From Betaproteobacteria bacterium (GTDB lineage Bacteria; Pseudomonadota; Gammaproteobacteria; Burkholderiales; Burkholderiaceae_C): a DNA stretch of 64,000 nucleotides. Location: the NCBI GenBank assembly GCA_009919175.1, contig RGCL01000004.1:1-64000 (forward strand), given 5' to 3'. Positions within the stretch are counted from its first letter, which is position 1; each line of letters begins with the position of its first letter. The notes below the pieces were generated by a model. That model worked only from the letters and a program-made list of their open reading frames with translations. It was not told the DNA's origin and did no database searches. The position numbers were made by a program, and so were the translations under genes. Shown piece after piece: positions 1-10,426 of the stretch.

Positions 1-153
1 CAGCAACTGCGTGCCCTGGTGCGACAAGCGCGCAAGGACCAAGGCCCCAGTGCCCACGAAGTTGCCCAAGGCCAGTGGCCGCGTCACAGCAAAGCCTTTC
101 GTGAACTGTTTCAATGGCTCAAAGCCAATCGCACCTTTCCCGAACCCGAATGA
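1..153 (+). CDS. darP: DarP/YjgA family ribosome-associated protein (DUF615), C-terminal fragment
   Basis: Frame 1 is open from base 1 to TGA at 151-153: QQLRALVRQARKDQGPSAHEVAQGQWPRHSKAFRELFQWLKANRTFPEPE; resembles the YjgA C-terminus; overlaps the mog start (ATGA). Confidence 0.7.
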   Translation, partial: QQLRALVRQARKDQGPSAHEVAQGQWPRHSKAFRELFQWLKANRTFPEPE

Positions 154-749
154 ACGACGACGCATTGCAACCTGAACCCGGTGCGGATACCGTTCGCATT
201 GGCATCGTCTCCATCAGCGACCGCGCCTCCAGCGGCACGTATGAAGACAAGGGCTTGCCTGCCCTGCGCCATTGGCTCGAGCGCGCCCTCATCAACCCGA
301 TTGACTTCCAGCCCCGACTCATCCCCGACGAGCAGGCCCTGATTTCGCAAACGCTGATCGAGCTGGTGGATGGCGGATGCCACCTGGTGTTGACCACCGG
401 CGGCACAGGCCCCGCCTTGCGCGATGTCACGCCCGAGGCCACCTTGGCCGTGGCCCACAAGGAAATGCCAGGTTTTGGTGAGCAGATGCGGCAAATCTCC
501 CTGCAATTTGTGCCCACTGCCATCCTCTCGCGGCAAGTGGCCGTGATCCGCGACCGCTGCCTGATCATCAACTTGCCGGGGCAACCCAAGTCCATCGAAG
601 AGACCTTGCAAGGCCTGCCCCACGTCAACGGCATTTTTGCTGCTGTGCCCTATTGCATCGACCTCATTGGCGGTCCCTACCTCGAAACCCGCGACGCGGT
701 GTGCAAGGCCTTCCGCCCCAAAAACGCGATTCGCCCGCCCCGCTCATGA
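150..749 (+). CDS. mog: Molybdopterin adenylyltransferase (MogA/MoaB family)
   Basis: IGIVSISDRASSGTYEDKGLPAL...LVLTTGGTGPALRDVTPEAT motifs; ATG at 150 overlaps the darP stop. Confidence 0.9.
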   Translation: MNDDALQPEPGADTVRIGIVSISDRASSGTYEDKGLPALRHWLERALINPIDFQPRLIPDEQALISQTLIELVDGGCHLVLTTGGTGPALRDVTPEATLAVAHKEMPGFGEQMRQISLQFVPTAILSRQVAVIRDRCLIINLPGQPKSIEETLQGLPHVNGIFAAVPYCIDLIGGPYLETRDAVCKAFRPKNAIRPPRS

Positions 750-1459
750 ACAAAGCGACGCCCGTGTGGGGCCTCATGGCCGCTTTGCCCGAGGAATTGG
801 GCGACCTCGTTCATCGCCTGCAAGCGCCCACCACCCACCGCATCGCGGGGCGCGACTTCATTCAAGGCCAACTCCAAGGCCAGACGGTGCATGCCGTCAC
901 GGCTCGCATTGGCAAGGTGGCCGCAGCGCTCACTGCCACCACCCTGATCGAACGCTTTGGGGTCAATCACCTGGTGTTCGTGGGCGTGGCGGGTGGATTG
1001 GGGCAGCAGGTGCGTCGCGGCGACGTGGTGGTGGCCCATGAACTGGTCCAGCACGATTTGAGCGCCTGGCCTTTGTTTCCCCGTGGCGAAATCCCCTTGC
1101 TGGGCAAAACACGCCTGAGCTGCGACCCCACACTCACCCAGGCGTTGCAAACCGCAGCCCAAGAGGCCTTGGTGGGCGAGCAGCGTTTGCACAGTGGCCT
1201 CATTGCCAGTGGGGATCAGTTCATTCAAGGCCATGACATGGCCCAGCGCATCCGCGACCACTACCCCGATGTGCTGGCAGTGGAAATGGAAGGCGCAGCG
1301 GTGGCGCAAGTCTGCGAGGAATGTGGTGTGCCATTTGCCGTCTTGCGCACCATCTCGGATGTCGCCGACGAGGGCGCTGCCCACGACTTTGTGGCCTTCA
1401 TGCGCGACACCGCCGCACCCCTGGCCAGTCGGGTGTTGGCCAGGTTGTTTGCGGGTTGA
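746..1459 (+). CDS. mtnN: 5'-methylthioadenosine/S-adenosylhomocysteine nucleosidase family protein
   Basis: MNKATPVWGLMAALPEEL...VFVGVAGGLGQQVRRGDVVVA...AVEMEGAAVAQVCEECGVPFAVLRTISD; ATG overlaps the mog stop. Confidence 0.85.
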   Translation: MNKATPVWGLMAALPEELGDLVHRLQAPTTHRIAGRDFIQGQLQGQTVHAVTARIGKVAAALTATTLIERFGVNHLVFVGVAGGLGQQVRRGDVVVAHELVQHDLSAWPLFPRGEIPLLGKTRLSCDPTLTQALQTAAQEALVGEQRLHSGLIASGDQFIQGHDMAQRIRDHYPDVLAVEMEGAAVAQVCEECGVPFAVLRTISDVADEGAAHDFVAFMRDTAAPLASRVLARLFAG

Positions 1460-1494
1460 GGGCGGCGCTCAAAGCACCCTGACCTTGAAAAGCC

Positions 1495-1525
1495 TCAACG
1501 GCGCAAAGGCGCAACGGCGCAATGC
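1495..1525. repeat. Short tandem array of a GGCGCAA-type unit between mtnN and cysE
   Basis: tcaacGGCGCAAaGGCGCAAcGGCGCAAtgc: three GGCGCAA units at 8-bp spacing. Confidence 0.6.
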
Positions 1526-1542
1526 CGCAGTGGGCTAGCCGC

Positions 1543-2310
1543 TCACTTGCCAATGAGCTGGTTGATGCGCTCGGCTTCGTAGTGGGCCTGGCGGGCGGCC
1601 TCATCGGGCACGCACGACTCAGCACCCTGGACGCGGGCTGACAAGGTTTCGATGGTCTTCCACAACAAGGCAATCTGATGCTCCTGACTTGCTGTGGTGT
1701 CGCTCAGGCCGCGCAAGGCCAGGCTCAGCGGGTCATCGCCCTGGGTCACGCCATAAGCCGAGAAGGCGGCAGCGGTTTGTTCTGCGTCACGCTGCTCGGC
1801 CAGAATGATGCGGGCCGGATTGCCCACGGCCGTCGCCCCTGCGGGCACAGGCTTGGTCACCACCGCATTGCTGCCAATGCGCGCGCCGTCGCCCACGGTG
1901 AAGCCGCCCAGCACCTTGGCGCCTGCACCCACCACCACATCACGCCCCAGCGTCGGGTGGCGCTTGGTGCCCTTGTAAAGCGAGGTACCGCCCAAGGTCA
2001 CGCCCTGGTAGATGGTGCAGCCATCGCCAATTTCCGCCGTCTCGCCCACCACCACGCCCATGGCATGGTCGAAAAAAACCCCCTCGCCAATGGTGGCGCC
2101 AGGGTGAATTTCTATGCCCGTCATCCAGCGCGACACATGCGAAATGAAGCGACCCAGCCACTTGAATCCGTGGTGCCAGCACCAGTTGGCGCGGCGATGC
2201 AGGATGAGCGCATGCAAGCCGGGGTAGCAGGTGAGGACCTCCCAGGTGCTGCGGGCAGCGGGGTCGCGCTCCAGGATGCAGCGGATGTCAGAGCGAAGGC
2301 GGGCAAACAT
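1543..2310 (-). CDS. cysE: Serine O-acetyltransferase
   Basis: Left-handed beta-helix hexapeptide region [55 protein letters not shown], typical of CysE. Confidence 0.93.
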   Translation of the reverse strand: MFARLRSDIRCILERDPAARSTWEVLTCYPGLHALILHRRANWCWHHGFKWLGRFISHVSRWMTGIEIHPGATIGEGVFFDHAMGVVVGETAEIGDGCTIYQGVTLGGTSLYKGTKRHPTLGRDVVVGAGAKVLGGFTVGDGARIGSNAVVTKPVPAGATAVGNPARIILAEQRDAEQTAAAFSAYGVTQGDDPLSLALRGLSDTTASQEHQIALLWKTIETLSARVQGAESCVPDEAARQAHYEAERINQLIGK

Positions 2311-2354
2311 GGCCAGAGTCTATCTGTTGTGGCTGTTCAGAGCAGGCCAGCGGG

Positions 2355-3134
2355 TCAACCCCGCCGGGGTGGTGTGCTCTCGAGCATCTGCTTGGCCACG
2401 CCGCGCAGGATGTGGATGTCCTCCTGCGTGAGTGCCGCACGGTTGAACAACTGGTTGAGCCGGGGCATGAGCTTTTTGGGCGCCTGGGGATCCAAAAACT
2501 GCAGGTGAACCAGGGCTTGTTCCCAATGCTGGAGCAGACCCGCCACCTGGCGCGCATCAGCCAACTGGGGCTCGGGGGTGGCTGGGCGCACCTCAAAGCT
2601 GCCCAGCGCCAGCCGCCACTCATAGGCCACCAACTGCACTGCGGCAGCGAGATTGAGCGAGCCAAACTGGGGATCGGTGGCAATGGTGAGCACGGCATGG
2701 CTGCGGTAGATGTCCTCGTTGCGCATGCCAAAGCGCTCGGAGCCAAAGAGGAAGGCCACACCTTGAGGCCCAGACGGGTGGTCTCCTGGCGCAGTGGCTT
2801 GGCCCGCCGTCTGCGCGCGCGCCACCCAGGCCTGCGCCCATTCGCGCGGGGTATAGGTGGGCGGGCCAAAGTCACGCGGCACCATGGCAGTGGCACACAC
2901 CGTGGTCATGCCGTCCAAGGCCTCCTCCAGGGTGTCCACCTGGCGTGCCTTGTTGAGCACATCCAGGGCGCCACTCGCCCTTTGAATGGTCTCCTCACGG
3001 CGCAAGACATTGGTCCAACGGGGTTGCACCAGGACCAGGTCATCAAACCCCATGACGCGCATCGCGCGGGCGGTGGCCCCCACGTTGCCGGCATGGCTGG
3101 TCTGGATCAAAACGAATCGGGTCTTCAAAGACAT
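2355..3134 (-). CDS. trmJ: tRNA (cytidine/uridine-2'-O-)-methyltransferase TrmJ
   Basis: [34 protein letters not shown]...[45 protein letters not shown]/TrmH family, TrmJ type. Confidence 0.9.
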   Translation of the reverse strand: MSLKTRFVLIQTSHAGNVGATARAMRVMGFDDLVLVQPRWTNVLRREETIQRASGALDVLNKARQVDTLEEALDGMTTVCATAMVPRDFGPPTYTPREWAQAWVARAQTAGQATAPGDHPSGPQGVAFLFGSERFGMRNEDIYRSHAVLTIATDPQFGSLNLAAAVQLVAYEWRLALGSFEVRPATPEPQLADARQVAGLLQHWEQALVHLQFLDPQAPKKLMPRLNQLFNRAALTQEDIHILRGVAKQMLESTPPRRG

Positions 3135-3273
3135 AAAATTTGAACCTTGCGGGTCATCGGACCGGCAAACCAGCCCAGGCCACCTGAGCTGGGCGCAATG
3201 GTCAGGCCCAGGCCACGCTGTTGACGCATTGTTCCATCAAAGTTCAAACCTGCTGCGCTTGTCGCCCAACGCC

Positions 3274-4194
3274 ATGACTACATCAACGGTCTCCAATTCT
3301 TTGCATCCCATGCTCAACGTGGCCATCAAGGCCGCCCGTGCGGCCGGTGCCATCATCAACCGCGCCGCCCTGGATGTGGAGTCGGTTCGGGTCTCGCAAA
3401 AGCAGGTCAACGACTTTGTCACCGAAATCGACCAGGCCAGCGAAGCCATCATCATCGAGACCTTGCTGCAGGCCTACCCCGATCACGGCATCCTGGGCGA
3501 AGAAACCGGCCAGACCCACGGCAACCCGCACTCTGAACACATCTGGATCATCGACCCGCTCGATGGCACCACCAATTTCATCCATGGCTTCCCGGTCTAT
3601 TGCGTGAGCATTGCCCTGCAATCCAAAGGGCGTCTGGAGCAGGCCGTGGTCTACGACCCCAGCCGCAACGACCTCTTCACCGCCACGCGCGGACGCGGTG
3701 CCTTCCTCAATGACCGCCGCTTGCGGGTGAGCAAGCGCACCCGCTTGCAAGAGTGCCTGGTGTCCACGGGCTTTCCCTTCCGACCGGGCGACGACTTCCC
3801 CACCTACCTGAGCGTCATGGCCGATGTCATGCAGCGCACCGCGGGCTTGCGCCGCCCGGGTGCGGCCGCGCTGGATCTGGCCTACGTGGCGGCAGGCTAC
3901 AGCGATGGTTTCTTTGAAACGGGTTTGTCGCCCTGGGACATGGCAGCGGGCGCCTTGCTGATCACCGAGGCGGGTGGCCTGATTGGCAATTTCACCGGTG
4001 AATCCGACTACCTGCACCAGCGCGAATGCCTCGCGGGCAACCCCAAGATCTATGCCCAGTTGGTCAACCTGCTCAAGCCCTATTCCAAATTCGCCAGCGC
4101 CCAGGACAAAGCCCGCGTGAGCCAGCATGTGATGGCGCTGGGCTCGCTGCTGCGACAGCACAACGCCGCCAAAGACGGGCAGGGAGCGGCCTGA
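3274..4194 (+). CDS. suhB: Inositol-1-monophosphatase SuhB
   Basis: [31 protein letters not shown]...GEETG...[18 protein letters not shown]...[15 protein letters not shown]; start chosen at ATG 3274 rather than the ORF-track extension. Confidence 0.93.
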   Translation: MTTSTVSNSLHPMLNVAIKAARAAGAIINRAALDVESVRVSQKQVNDFVTEIDQASEAIIIETLLQAYPDHGILGEETGQTHGNPHSEHIWIIDPLDGTTNFIHGFPVYCVSIALQSKGRLEQAVVYDPSRNDLFTATRGRGAFLNDRRLRVSKRTRLQECLVSTGFPFRPGDDFPTYLSVMADVMQRTAGLRRPGAAALDLAYVAAGYSDGFFETGLSPWDMAAGALLITEAGGLIGNFTGESDYLHQRECLAGNPKIYAQLVNLLKPYSKFASAQDKARVSQHVMALGSLLRQHNAAKDGQGAA

Positions 4195-4195
4195 G

Positions 4196-6820
4196 ATGAC
4201 CGCCTCGGCTGCGGCTTCAAGCAAGCCCTGGGAGCAAGACCTGGCCGGGCACACGCCCATGATGCAGCAGTACCTGCTCATCAAGCAGCAGCATCCCCAC
4301 ACCCTGGTCTTTTACCGGATGGGGGATTTTTACGAACTCTTTTTTGACGATGCGCACAAGGCAGCGCGTTTGCTCGACATCACCCTCACCCATCGTGGGC
4401 AATCGGCTGGCCAGCCCATTCCCATGGCGGGTGTGCCCTTTCACGCCGCCGACAACTACCTCGCGCGCCTCATGCGCCTGGGCGAATCGGTGGCGATTTG
4501 CGAGCAAGTGGGCGAAGTGGGCGGCAAAGGCCCGGTGGCTCGCGAGGTCGTGCGCGTGGTCACGCCCGGCACCCTCACCGATGCCTCCCTCATGCCCGAC
4601 AAGCGCGAGGCCGTGCTGCTGGCCATCCACCTCAACCCCAAATCCAAAGCCAACCGGGGCATGGGGCTTGGGCTGGCGTGGTTGAGCGTGACCGAAGGTG
4701 TGATCCGCCTGGCCGAATGCAGCCTGGACGATTGGGCCAACTGGGCCACGCGCATTGCCCCGAGCGAAATCATCCATGCCCAGGAGTTGCCCAGCGACAC
4801 CACCCTGTGGTTCAAAGGCAGCTGGGCCACCAGCCCCAGGCCAGGCTGGTCTTTCGACGCAGGCCTGGGGGAGCGCAAGCTGTGCGAGCGCCTGGGCACC
4901 CAAAGCCTGCAGGCCTGGAGCGCGCAAGAACTCACCCAAGCCCATGCTGCGGCCGCCGCCTTGCTCACCTATGCCGAGCACACCCAAGGCCAGCCGCTGC
5001 ACCATGTGCGCAACCTCCAGGTGGTGCGCAACGACGCCCAGGTGATGCTCAATGCAGCCACCCTGCGCAACCTCGAGCTGGTTCAAACCCTCAAGGGCGA
5101 AGACAGCCCCACCCTCTTTTCTCTGCTCGACACCTGCATGACCCCCATGGGCTCGCGCTTGCTGCGCCGCTGGATCACCGAGCCGCCGCGTGATCACGAT
5201 CTGGCCAAGCAGCGCTTGCAGGCCATCCAGGCCTTGCAGGGTCACGAAGGCATGGGGCCGTGGCAAAAGCTGCGCGCACGGCTCAAAGACATCAGCGATG
5301 TGCAACGCATCCAGGCACGCATTGCCCTGCGCCAGGTCAAACCCCGCGAGCTGGTGGCACTGGGGATGGCCTTGCAACACGCACGCGAGCTGCCTGCCCT
5401 TTTGCCCACCGACGAGCTGTTCGTGCCCAGCATCATGGCGCTCACGCCCAATCCGCACATCCAGTCGTTGCTCGCGCATGCCCTGCTCGACGAGCCCTCG
5501 GTGCAAATCCGCGATGGCGGGGTGTTTCGTGCCGGCTTCGACGCCGAGCTCGACGAGCTGCGCGGCATTCAGGACAACGCCGACGGCTTCTTGCTCCAAC
5601 TCGAAGCCAAGGAGCGCGAAGCCACAGGCATTGCCAACCTCAAGGTCCAGTTCAACCGGGTGCATGGCTTTTACATCGAGATCTCGCAGGGGCAACTCGA
5701 CCGCGTGCCTTTGCACTACAAGCGACGCCAGACCCTGAAAAACGCCGAGCGCTTCATCACGCCAGAGCTCAAGGACTTTGAAGACAAGGCCTTGTCCGCG
5801 CAGGAACGCGCCCTGACCCGCGAGAAATGGCTGTACGAACAGCTGCTCGATGCCCTGCAAGCCCATGTGCCCGCGCTGGCTGAACTGGCACAGGCCTTGG
5901 CGCAACTCGATGGGTGGTCCACGCTCGCCGAGCGGGCGTTGAGCCTGGGCTGGCAAGCGCCCGAATACGTGGCACACCCCTGCATCCAGATCGAAGGCGG
6001 GCGGCATCCGGTGGTCGAGTCACGCCTGGCAGAGAGTGGCATCTCCTTCATGGCCAATGACACGGATCTGGGACACCAGTCGCGTCTGCAAATCATCACC
6101 GGCCCCAACATGGGCGGCAAGTCCACCTACATGCGCCAGGTGGCACTCATTGTGTTGCTGGCCTGCATGGGTTCACCCGTACCGGCCAAGCGCTGTGTGA
6201 TTGGCCCCATCGATGCCATCTACACCCGCATCGGCGCAGCAGACGACCTGGCCAATGCCCAGTCCACCTTCATGCTGGAGATGACCGAGGCCGCACAAAT
6301 CCTGCACGCCGCCACCCCAAATAGCCTGGTGCTCATGGATGAAATTGGCCGGGGCACCTCCACCTACGACGGCCTGTCGCTCGCCGGCGCCATCGCCTCA
6401 CACCTGCACGACAAGTGCAAGTCGTTTGTGCTGTTTGCCACGCATTACTTCGAGCTCACCGACTTTCCGCTGCAACACCCTGCCGCATTCAATGTGCATG
6501 TGAGTGCAGCCGAGCAAGGCAAAGAGGTCATCTTCCTGCATCACATCGAGGCCGGTCCTGCCAACCGCAGCCACGGCATCCAGGTGGCGCGGCTTGCGGG
6601 CATGCCCCAAGCCGTGCTCAATCAGGCCCAGCATGCCCTGGCGCAACTCGAAGCAGCGGCGCAGGCCGGACAGAGTCAGGTCGATTTATTTGCCACACCG
6701 CCCGAGGCCAGCGCCCCCGCACCCAGCGCCGCCGAATTGCGGCTGGCCGACCTCGACCCCGATGCCATGAGCCCGCGCGAAGCCCTCGAAGCCCTCTACG
6801 CCCTCAAAAGACTGCTCTGA
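4196..6820 (+). CDS. mutS: DNA mismatch repair protein MutS
   Basis: [34 protein letters not shown]; Walker [26 protein letters not shown]. Confidence 0.98.
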   Translation: MTASAAASSKPWEQDLAGHTPMMQQYLLIKQQHPHTLVFYRMGDFYELFFDDAHKAARLLDITLTHRGQSAGQPIPMAGVPFHAADNYLARLMRLGESVAICEQVGEVGGKGPVAREVVRVVTPGTLTDASLMPDKREAVLLAIHLNPKSKANRGMGLGLAWLSVTEGVIRLAECSLDDWANWATRIAPSEIIHAQELPSDTTLWFKGSWATSPRPGWSFDAGLGERKLCERLGTQSLQAWSAQELTQAHAAAAALLTYAEHTQGQPLHHVRNLQVVRNDAQVMLNAATLRNLELVQTLKGEDSPTLFSLLDTCMTPMGSRLLRRWITEPPRDHDLAKQRLQAIQALQGHEGMGPWQKLRARLKDISDVQRIQARIALRQVKPRELVALGMALQHARELPALLPTDELFVPSIMALTPNPHIQSLLAHALLDEPSVQIRDGGVFRAGFDAELDELRGIQDNADGFLLQLEAKEREATGIANLKVQFNRVHGFYIEISQGQLDRVPLHYKRRQTLKNAERFITPELKDFEDKALSAQERALTREKWLYEQLLDALQAHVPALAELAQALAQLDGWSTLAERALSLGWQAPEYVAHPCIQIEGGRHPVVESRLAESGISFMANDTDLGHQSRLQIITGPNMGGKSTYMRQVALIVLLACMGSPVPAKRCVIGPIDAIYTRIGAADDLANAQSTFMLEMTEAAQILHAATPNSLVLMDEIGRGTSTYDGLSLAGAIASHLHDKCKSFVLFATHYFELTDFPLQHPAAFNVHVSAAEQGKEVIFLHHIEAGPANRSHGIQVARLAGMPQAVLNQAQHALAQLEAAAQAGQSQVDLFATPPEASAPAPSAAELRLADLDPDAMSPREALEALYALKRLL

Positions 6821-6850
6821 GCGCCAAAAAAAATCAGGGTCAGATGGGAA

Positions 6851-7696
6851 TCAATTGGCCCAATTCACCCAGCCCAGGCCATGGGTGATCAGGATGAGCA
6901 GGCCAAACACAATGCGGTAATGGGCAAAAGGCACAAAGCTGTGGGTGGACACAAAGCGCAATAACCAGCGCACGCACACCCAGGCGCTCAGGAACGCGGC
7001 CACCAGCCCCACCATGAACATGGGCAGGTCGGCGAGGTTGAGCAAGTCTCTGGCCTTGTAGAGGCTATAGACCCCGGCACCAATCAGGGTGGGGATGGCC
7101 AGATAAAACGAAAACTCGGTGGCCACCGTGCGGCTCAGACCCAGCCACAGGCCGCCCATGATGGTGGCTCCGCTGCGGCTGGTGCCCGGCACGAGCGCGA
7201 GGCACTGCAGCAAGCCCACACGCAAGGCATCTCCTGCGGTCATGTCGTCCACCGATTGCACGCGCGCAGTTTGCCCCAGCACCTGGGCTTGACGGGCGAA
7301 GCGTCGCTCAATCCACAAAATGGCCAAGCCCCCCAGGATGAAGGTGGTGGCCACCACATGGGGTGTGAACAAATGCGCCTTGATGGTCTTGCCCAGCAAC
7401 AAGCCCAGGACCACCGCAGGTACAAATGCGATCAGCACGTTTTGCGTGAAGCGCCAAGCCTGGGGCTTGCGTTGCAGCAAACCGCTTGCCGTGGCGTAAA
7501 GGCGGGACCAAAAAATCAGGATGACTGCAAAGATGGCACCCGTCTGGATGGCAATCTCAAAGACCTTGGTTTTCTCGCCATCCATGCCCAGCAATGCACT
7601 GGTGAGGATGAGGTGGCCGGTGGATGAAATGGGCAGAAATTCAGTCAATCCTTCCACCACCCCCATGATCACAGCATTGAGCCACCAAGCGTCCAT
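6851..7696 (-). CDS. uppP: Undecaprenyl-diphosphatase (UppP/BacA)
   Basis: [19 protein letters not shown] and [16 protein letters not shown] signature motifs; multi-TM. Confidence 0.95.
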   Translation of the reverse strand: MDAWWLNAVIMGVVEGLTEFLPISSTGHLILTSALLGMDGEKTKVFEIAIQTGAIFAVILIFWSRLYATASGLLQRKPQAWRFTQNVLIAFVPAVVLGLLLGKTIKAHLFTPHVVATTFILGGLAILWIERRFARQAQVLGQTARVQSVDDMTAGDALRVGLLQCLALVPGTSRSGATIMGGLWLGLSRTVATEFSFYLAIPTLIGAGVYSLYKARDLLNLADLPMFMVGLVAAFLSAWVCVRWLLRFVSTHSFVPFAHYRIVFGLLILITHGLGWVNWAN

Positions 7697-7752
7697 ATTG
7701 GTCTTCCTCTCGAAAATGAGATTATGGCCATCGCGCGCCTACAATTTCGGCC

Positions 7753-9582
7753 ATGAACGAATCAGCCCGTCCCGCCAGCGAAGCCTCTGAGAGTGGCAAG
7801 CCCAGCCACTTCCTGAGGCAAATCATCGAGTCCGACTTGGCCCATGGCACGCACGCCCAGCGTCGCTGGGCTGGCAGCCCCGGCGAGGCTGCACACCATG
7901 CCCAAGCTGCGCTAGACCCTGCCCGCATCCGCACCCGGTTCCCGCCCGAGCCCAATGGCTATTTGCATGTGGGTCATGCCAAGAGCATTTGTCTGAACTT
8001 TGGATTGGCCAGGGAATACGGCGGCGTGTGCCACATGCGCTTTGATGACACCAACCCGGAAAAAGAAGAACAGGAATACGTGGACTCCATCCTGGACGCG
8101 GTGTCGTGGCTGGGTTTTTCGTGGGACAGTCACTTCAACGGCCAAACGCAAAGTCACCTCTACTTCGCCAGCAACTACTTCGACGTCATGTACCGCGCGG
8201 CCGAGCACCTGATCGAAACCGGTCACGCTTATGTGGACGAACAAAGCGCAGAAGACATGCGCATCAACCGGGGGGACTTCGGCAAGCCGGGTGTGAACAG
8301 CCCCTTTCGCTCGCGCACACCTCAAGAGAACCTTGCCCGTTTTCGCCAGATGCGTGCAGGCGAATTGCCCGATGGCGCTGCGGTGTTGCGTGCCAAGATC
8401 GACATGGCCAGCCCCAACATCAACTTGCGCGACCCGGCCATCTATCGCATTCGCCGCGCCACCCACCACAACACGGGCGATGCCTGGTGCATCTACCCCA
8501 TGTACACCTTCGCGCACCCGATTGAGGATGCACTGGAAAACATCACCCACAGCATTTGCACGCTGGAATTCGAAGACCAGCGCCCCTTTTACGACTGGCT
8601 GATGCAACGCCTCTCTGAAGGCGGCCTCATCAACACCCCCGCACCACGCCAGTATGAATTCGCGCGCCTGAACCTCACGCACGTGATCACCAGCAAGCGC
8701 AAGCTCGCGCAACTGGTCCAGGAGCAACGCGTCACCGGCTGGGACGATCCCCGCATGCCCACCATCGTGGGCTTGCGCCGTCGCGGCTTCACCCCCGAGA
8801 GCATTCGTCTGTTTGCCGAACGCATTGGCGTGAGCAAAAGCGACAGCTGGATTGACTACAGCGTGCTCGAAGGCTGCCTGCGCGAAGACCTGGAAAACAA
8901 GGCCCATCGCGGCATGGCTGTGCTCGACCCGGTTGAACTCGTGCTCACCAATTGGGCTGAGGTGTTTGGCTCTGCCGATCATGTCGAGGTCTGCACCCAG
9001 CCCGCGCTGCCCCACTCTGCATTGGCGCAAGGCCAGACCCCGCCGCCCGAGCGCGTCTTCCAGCTCGGGCAGTCGGTCTGGATCGAACGCGAAGACTTTG
9101 AAGAGACGCCGCCCAAGGGCTACAAGCGACTCTTCCCCGGTAACCTGGTGCGCCTCAAGGGCGGTTATGTGGTCGAGTGCACAGGTTGCGTGCGCGATGA
9201 CAACGGCCAGGTGACGCAGGTGCTGGCCAAGCTCATCCCCGATACCAAGAGCGGCACACCCGGCGCCGACAGCGTCAAGGCCAAGGCGGCCATCACCTGG
9301 GTGAGCGTGGGCGACGGTGTGGCCGCGCAAGTGCGCTTGTATGAGCACTTGTTCATCGACGCCCAACCCGATGCCGGAGGCAAGGACTTTTTGCAAAGCC
9401 TCAACCCCAACAGCCTGCGCACCGTGACCGCCTATGTGGAGCCGTCACTGGCGAAAGCCCAGCCCGATCAGAAATTCCAGTTTGAACGCCATGGCTACTT
9501 TGTGGCCGACCGCGTGGACCATCGCCCTGGTCATCCCATCTTCAACCGGGTCACTGGCCTTAAAGACAACTGGAGCAAGTGA
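7753..9582 (+). CDS. glnS: Glutaminyl-tRNA synthetase
   Basis: RTRFPPEPNGYLHVGHAKSICLNFGLA; FARLNLTHVITSKRKLAQLV; PTIVGLRRRGFTPESIRLF. Confidence 0.97.
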   Translation: MNESARPASEASESGKPSHFLRQIIESDLAHGTHAQRRWAGSPGEAAHHAQAALDPARIRTRFPPEPNGYLHVGHAKSICLNFGLAREYGGVCHMRFDDTNPEKEEQEYVDSILDAVSWLGFSWDSHFNGQTQSHLYFASNYFDVMYRAAEHLIETGHAYVDEQSAEDMRINRGDFGKPGVNSPFRSRTPQENLARFRQMRAGELPDGAAVLRAKIDMASPNINLRDPAIYRIRRATHHNTGDAWCIYPMYTFAHPIEDALENITHSICTLEFEDQRPFYDWLMQRLSEGGLINTPAPRQYEFARLNLTHVITSKRKLAQLVQEQRVTGWDDPRMPTIVGLRRRGFTPESIRLFAERIGVSKSDSWIDYSVLEGCLREDLENKAHRGMAVLDPVELVLTNWAEVFGSADHVEVCTQPALPHSALAQGQTPPPERVFQLGQSVWIEREDFEETPPKGYKRLFPGNLVRLKGGYVVECTGCVRDDNGQVTQVLAKLIPDTKSGTPGADSVKAKAAITWVSVGDGVAAQVRLYEHLFIDAQPDAGGKDFLQSLNPNSLRTVTAYVEPSLAKAQPDQKFQFERHGYFVADRVDHRPGHPIFNRVTGLKDNWSK

Positions 9583-9587
9583 GCCCC

Positions 9588-9875
9588 ATGTCCACCGCAC
9601 TGGCTCAACTCAAGGCCTGCCGCGATGCCCTCGCAGCCTGGCGTGAAGGGCGCTTGCCCATGACGGCGTTTTGCCAACAAGCCCGCGCCGCACAGGACTG
9701 CCTGGATGCCTTGCCCGAGCGTTACACCGAGGTGTGGCACAACTTGCTCGACCGCCTGGAGTCGAGTGCGCTGTTTGCCGAGGAGAGTTGTTCGTTCAGC
9801 CAGACCGACTTGGTCGATGGCCTCAGCCAGTGGCTGGATCAGGCTGAAAAGCGACTGAGTGCAACGCCGGCTTGA
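9588..9875 (+). CDS. Hypothetical protein, 95 aa, immediately downstream of glnS
   Basis: ORF with ATG at 9588, 5 bp after the glnS stop; no family recognised. Confidence 0.6.
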   Translation: MSTALAQLKACRDALAAWREGRLPMTAFCQQARAAQDCLDALPERYTEVWHNLLDRLESSALFAEESCSFSQTDLVDGLSQWLDQAEKRLSATPA

Positions 9876-9905
9876 TGGCGCGAGAAGGCCACCGCCCTGG
9901 TGGGC

Positions 9906-10391
9906 CTATTGCAATGGCCCCTTGAGCGCCGCAGGAATGGGCAGCGCCACCACCTGAATGCCCTCTTCTTCCAAGGCCTGGGCTTGCTCGCGTGAGGCTT
10001 GCCCGCGAATGCCTCTGGCCTCGGTTTCACCGTAGTGGATTTTTCGTGCTTCTTCGGTGAAGCGCTCGCCCACGTCCTCGGTTTGCGCCATCACTTCCTT
10101 GACGGCTTTCATCCAGGCCGCTTGCAGTTGCTGGGGATTGAGCTGGGCCAAATCGACCGCCTCGGGCATGGGAGCAGCCGGGGTTGAGGTGGTGGTGGGT
10201 GCCGATGCGGCAGCGGGCTCGCTGGCCCCCAGGTTGAGACGTGGCGCACTGAGTTTTTTAGAAAGGGACTGGCTGCCGCACAAGGGGCAGGTCAGCAAGC
10301 CGCGGGCGAGCTGACTCTGGAAGTCGTCTTCGGAGGCAAACCACCCCTCGAACACATGTTGATGCTCACATTGAAGGTCAAGGACTTTCAT
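9906..10391 (-). CDS. DUF1178 family protein
   Basis: MKVLDLQCEHQHVFEGWFASEDDFQSQLARGLLTCPLCGSQSLSKKLSAPRLN, typical DUF1178 N-terminus. Confidence 0.85.
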   Translation of the reverse strand: MKVLDLQCEHQHVFEGWFASEDDFQSQLARGLLTCPLCGSQSLSKKLSAPRLNLGASEPAAASAPTTTSTPAAPMPEAVDLAQLNPQQLQAAWMKAVKEVMAQTEDVGERFTEEARKIHYGETEARGIRGQASREQAQALEEEGIQVVALPIPAALKGPLQ

Positions 10392-10426
10392 GCGGGCATT
10401 ATGTCAGGCAGGCATCTCACCTGTGA

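Noticed and set aside
2986-3273. N-terminal extension of the SuhB ORF
   Set aside because: The extension overlaps trmJ antisense; ATG 3274 gives the normal SuhB N-terminus.
4217-6007. 596-aa - strand ORF across mutS
   Set aside because: Antisense shadow of mutS.
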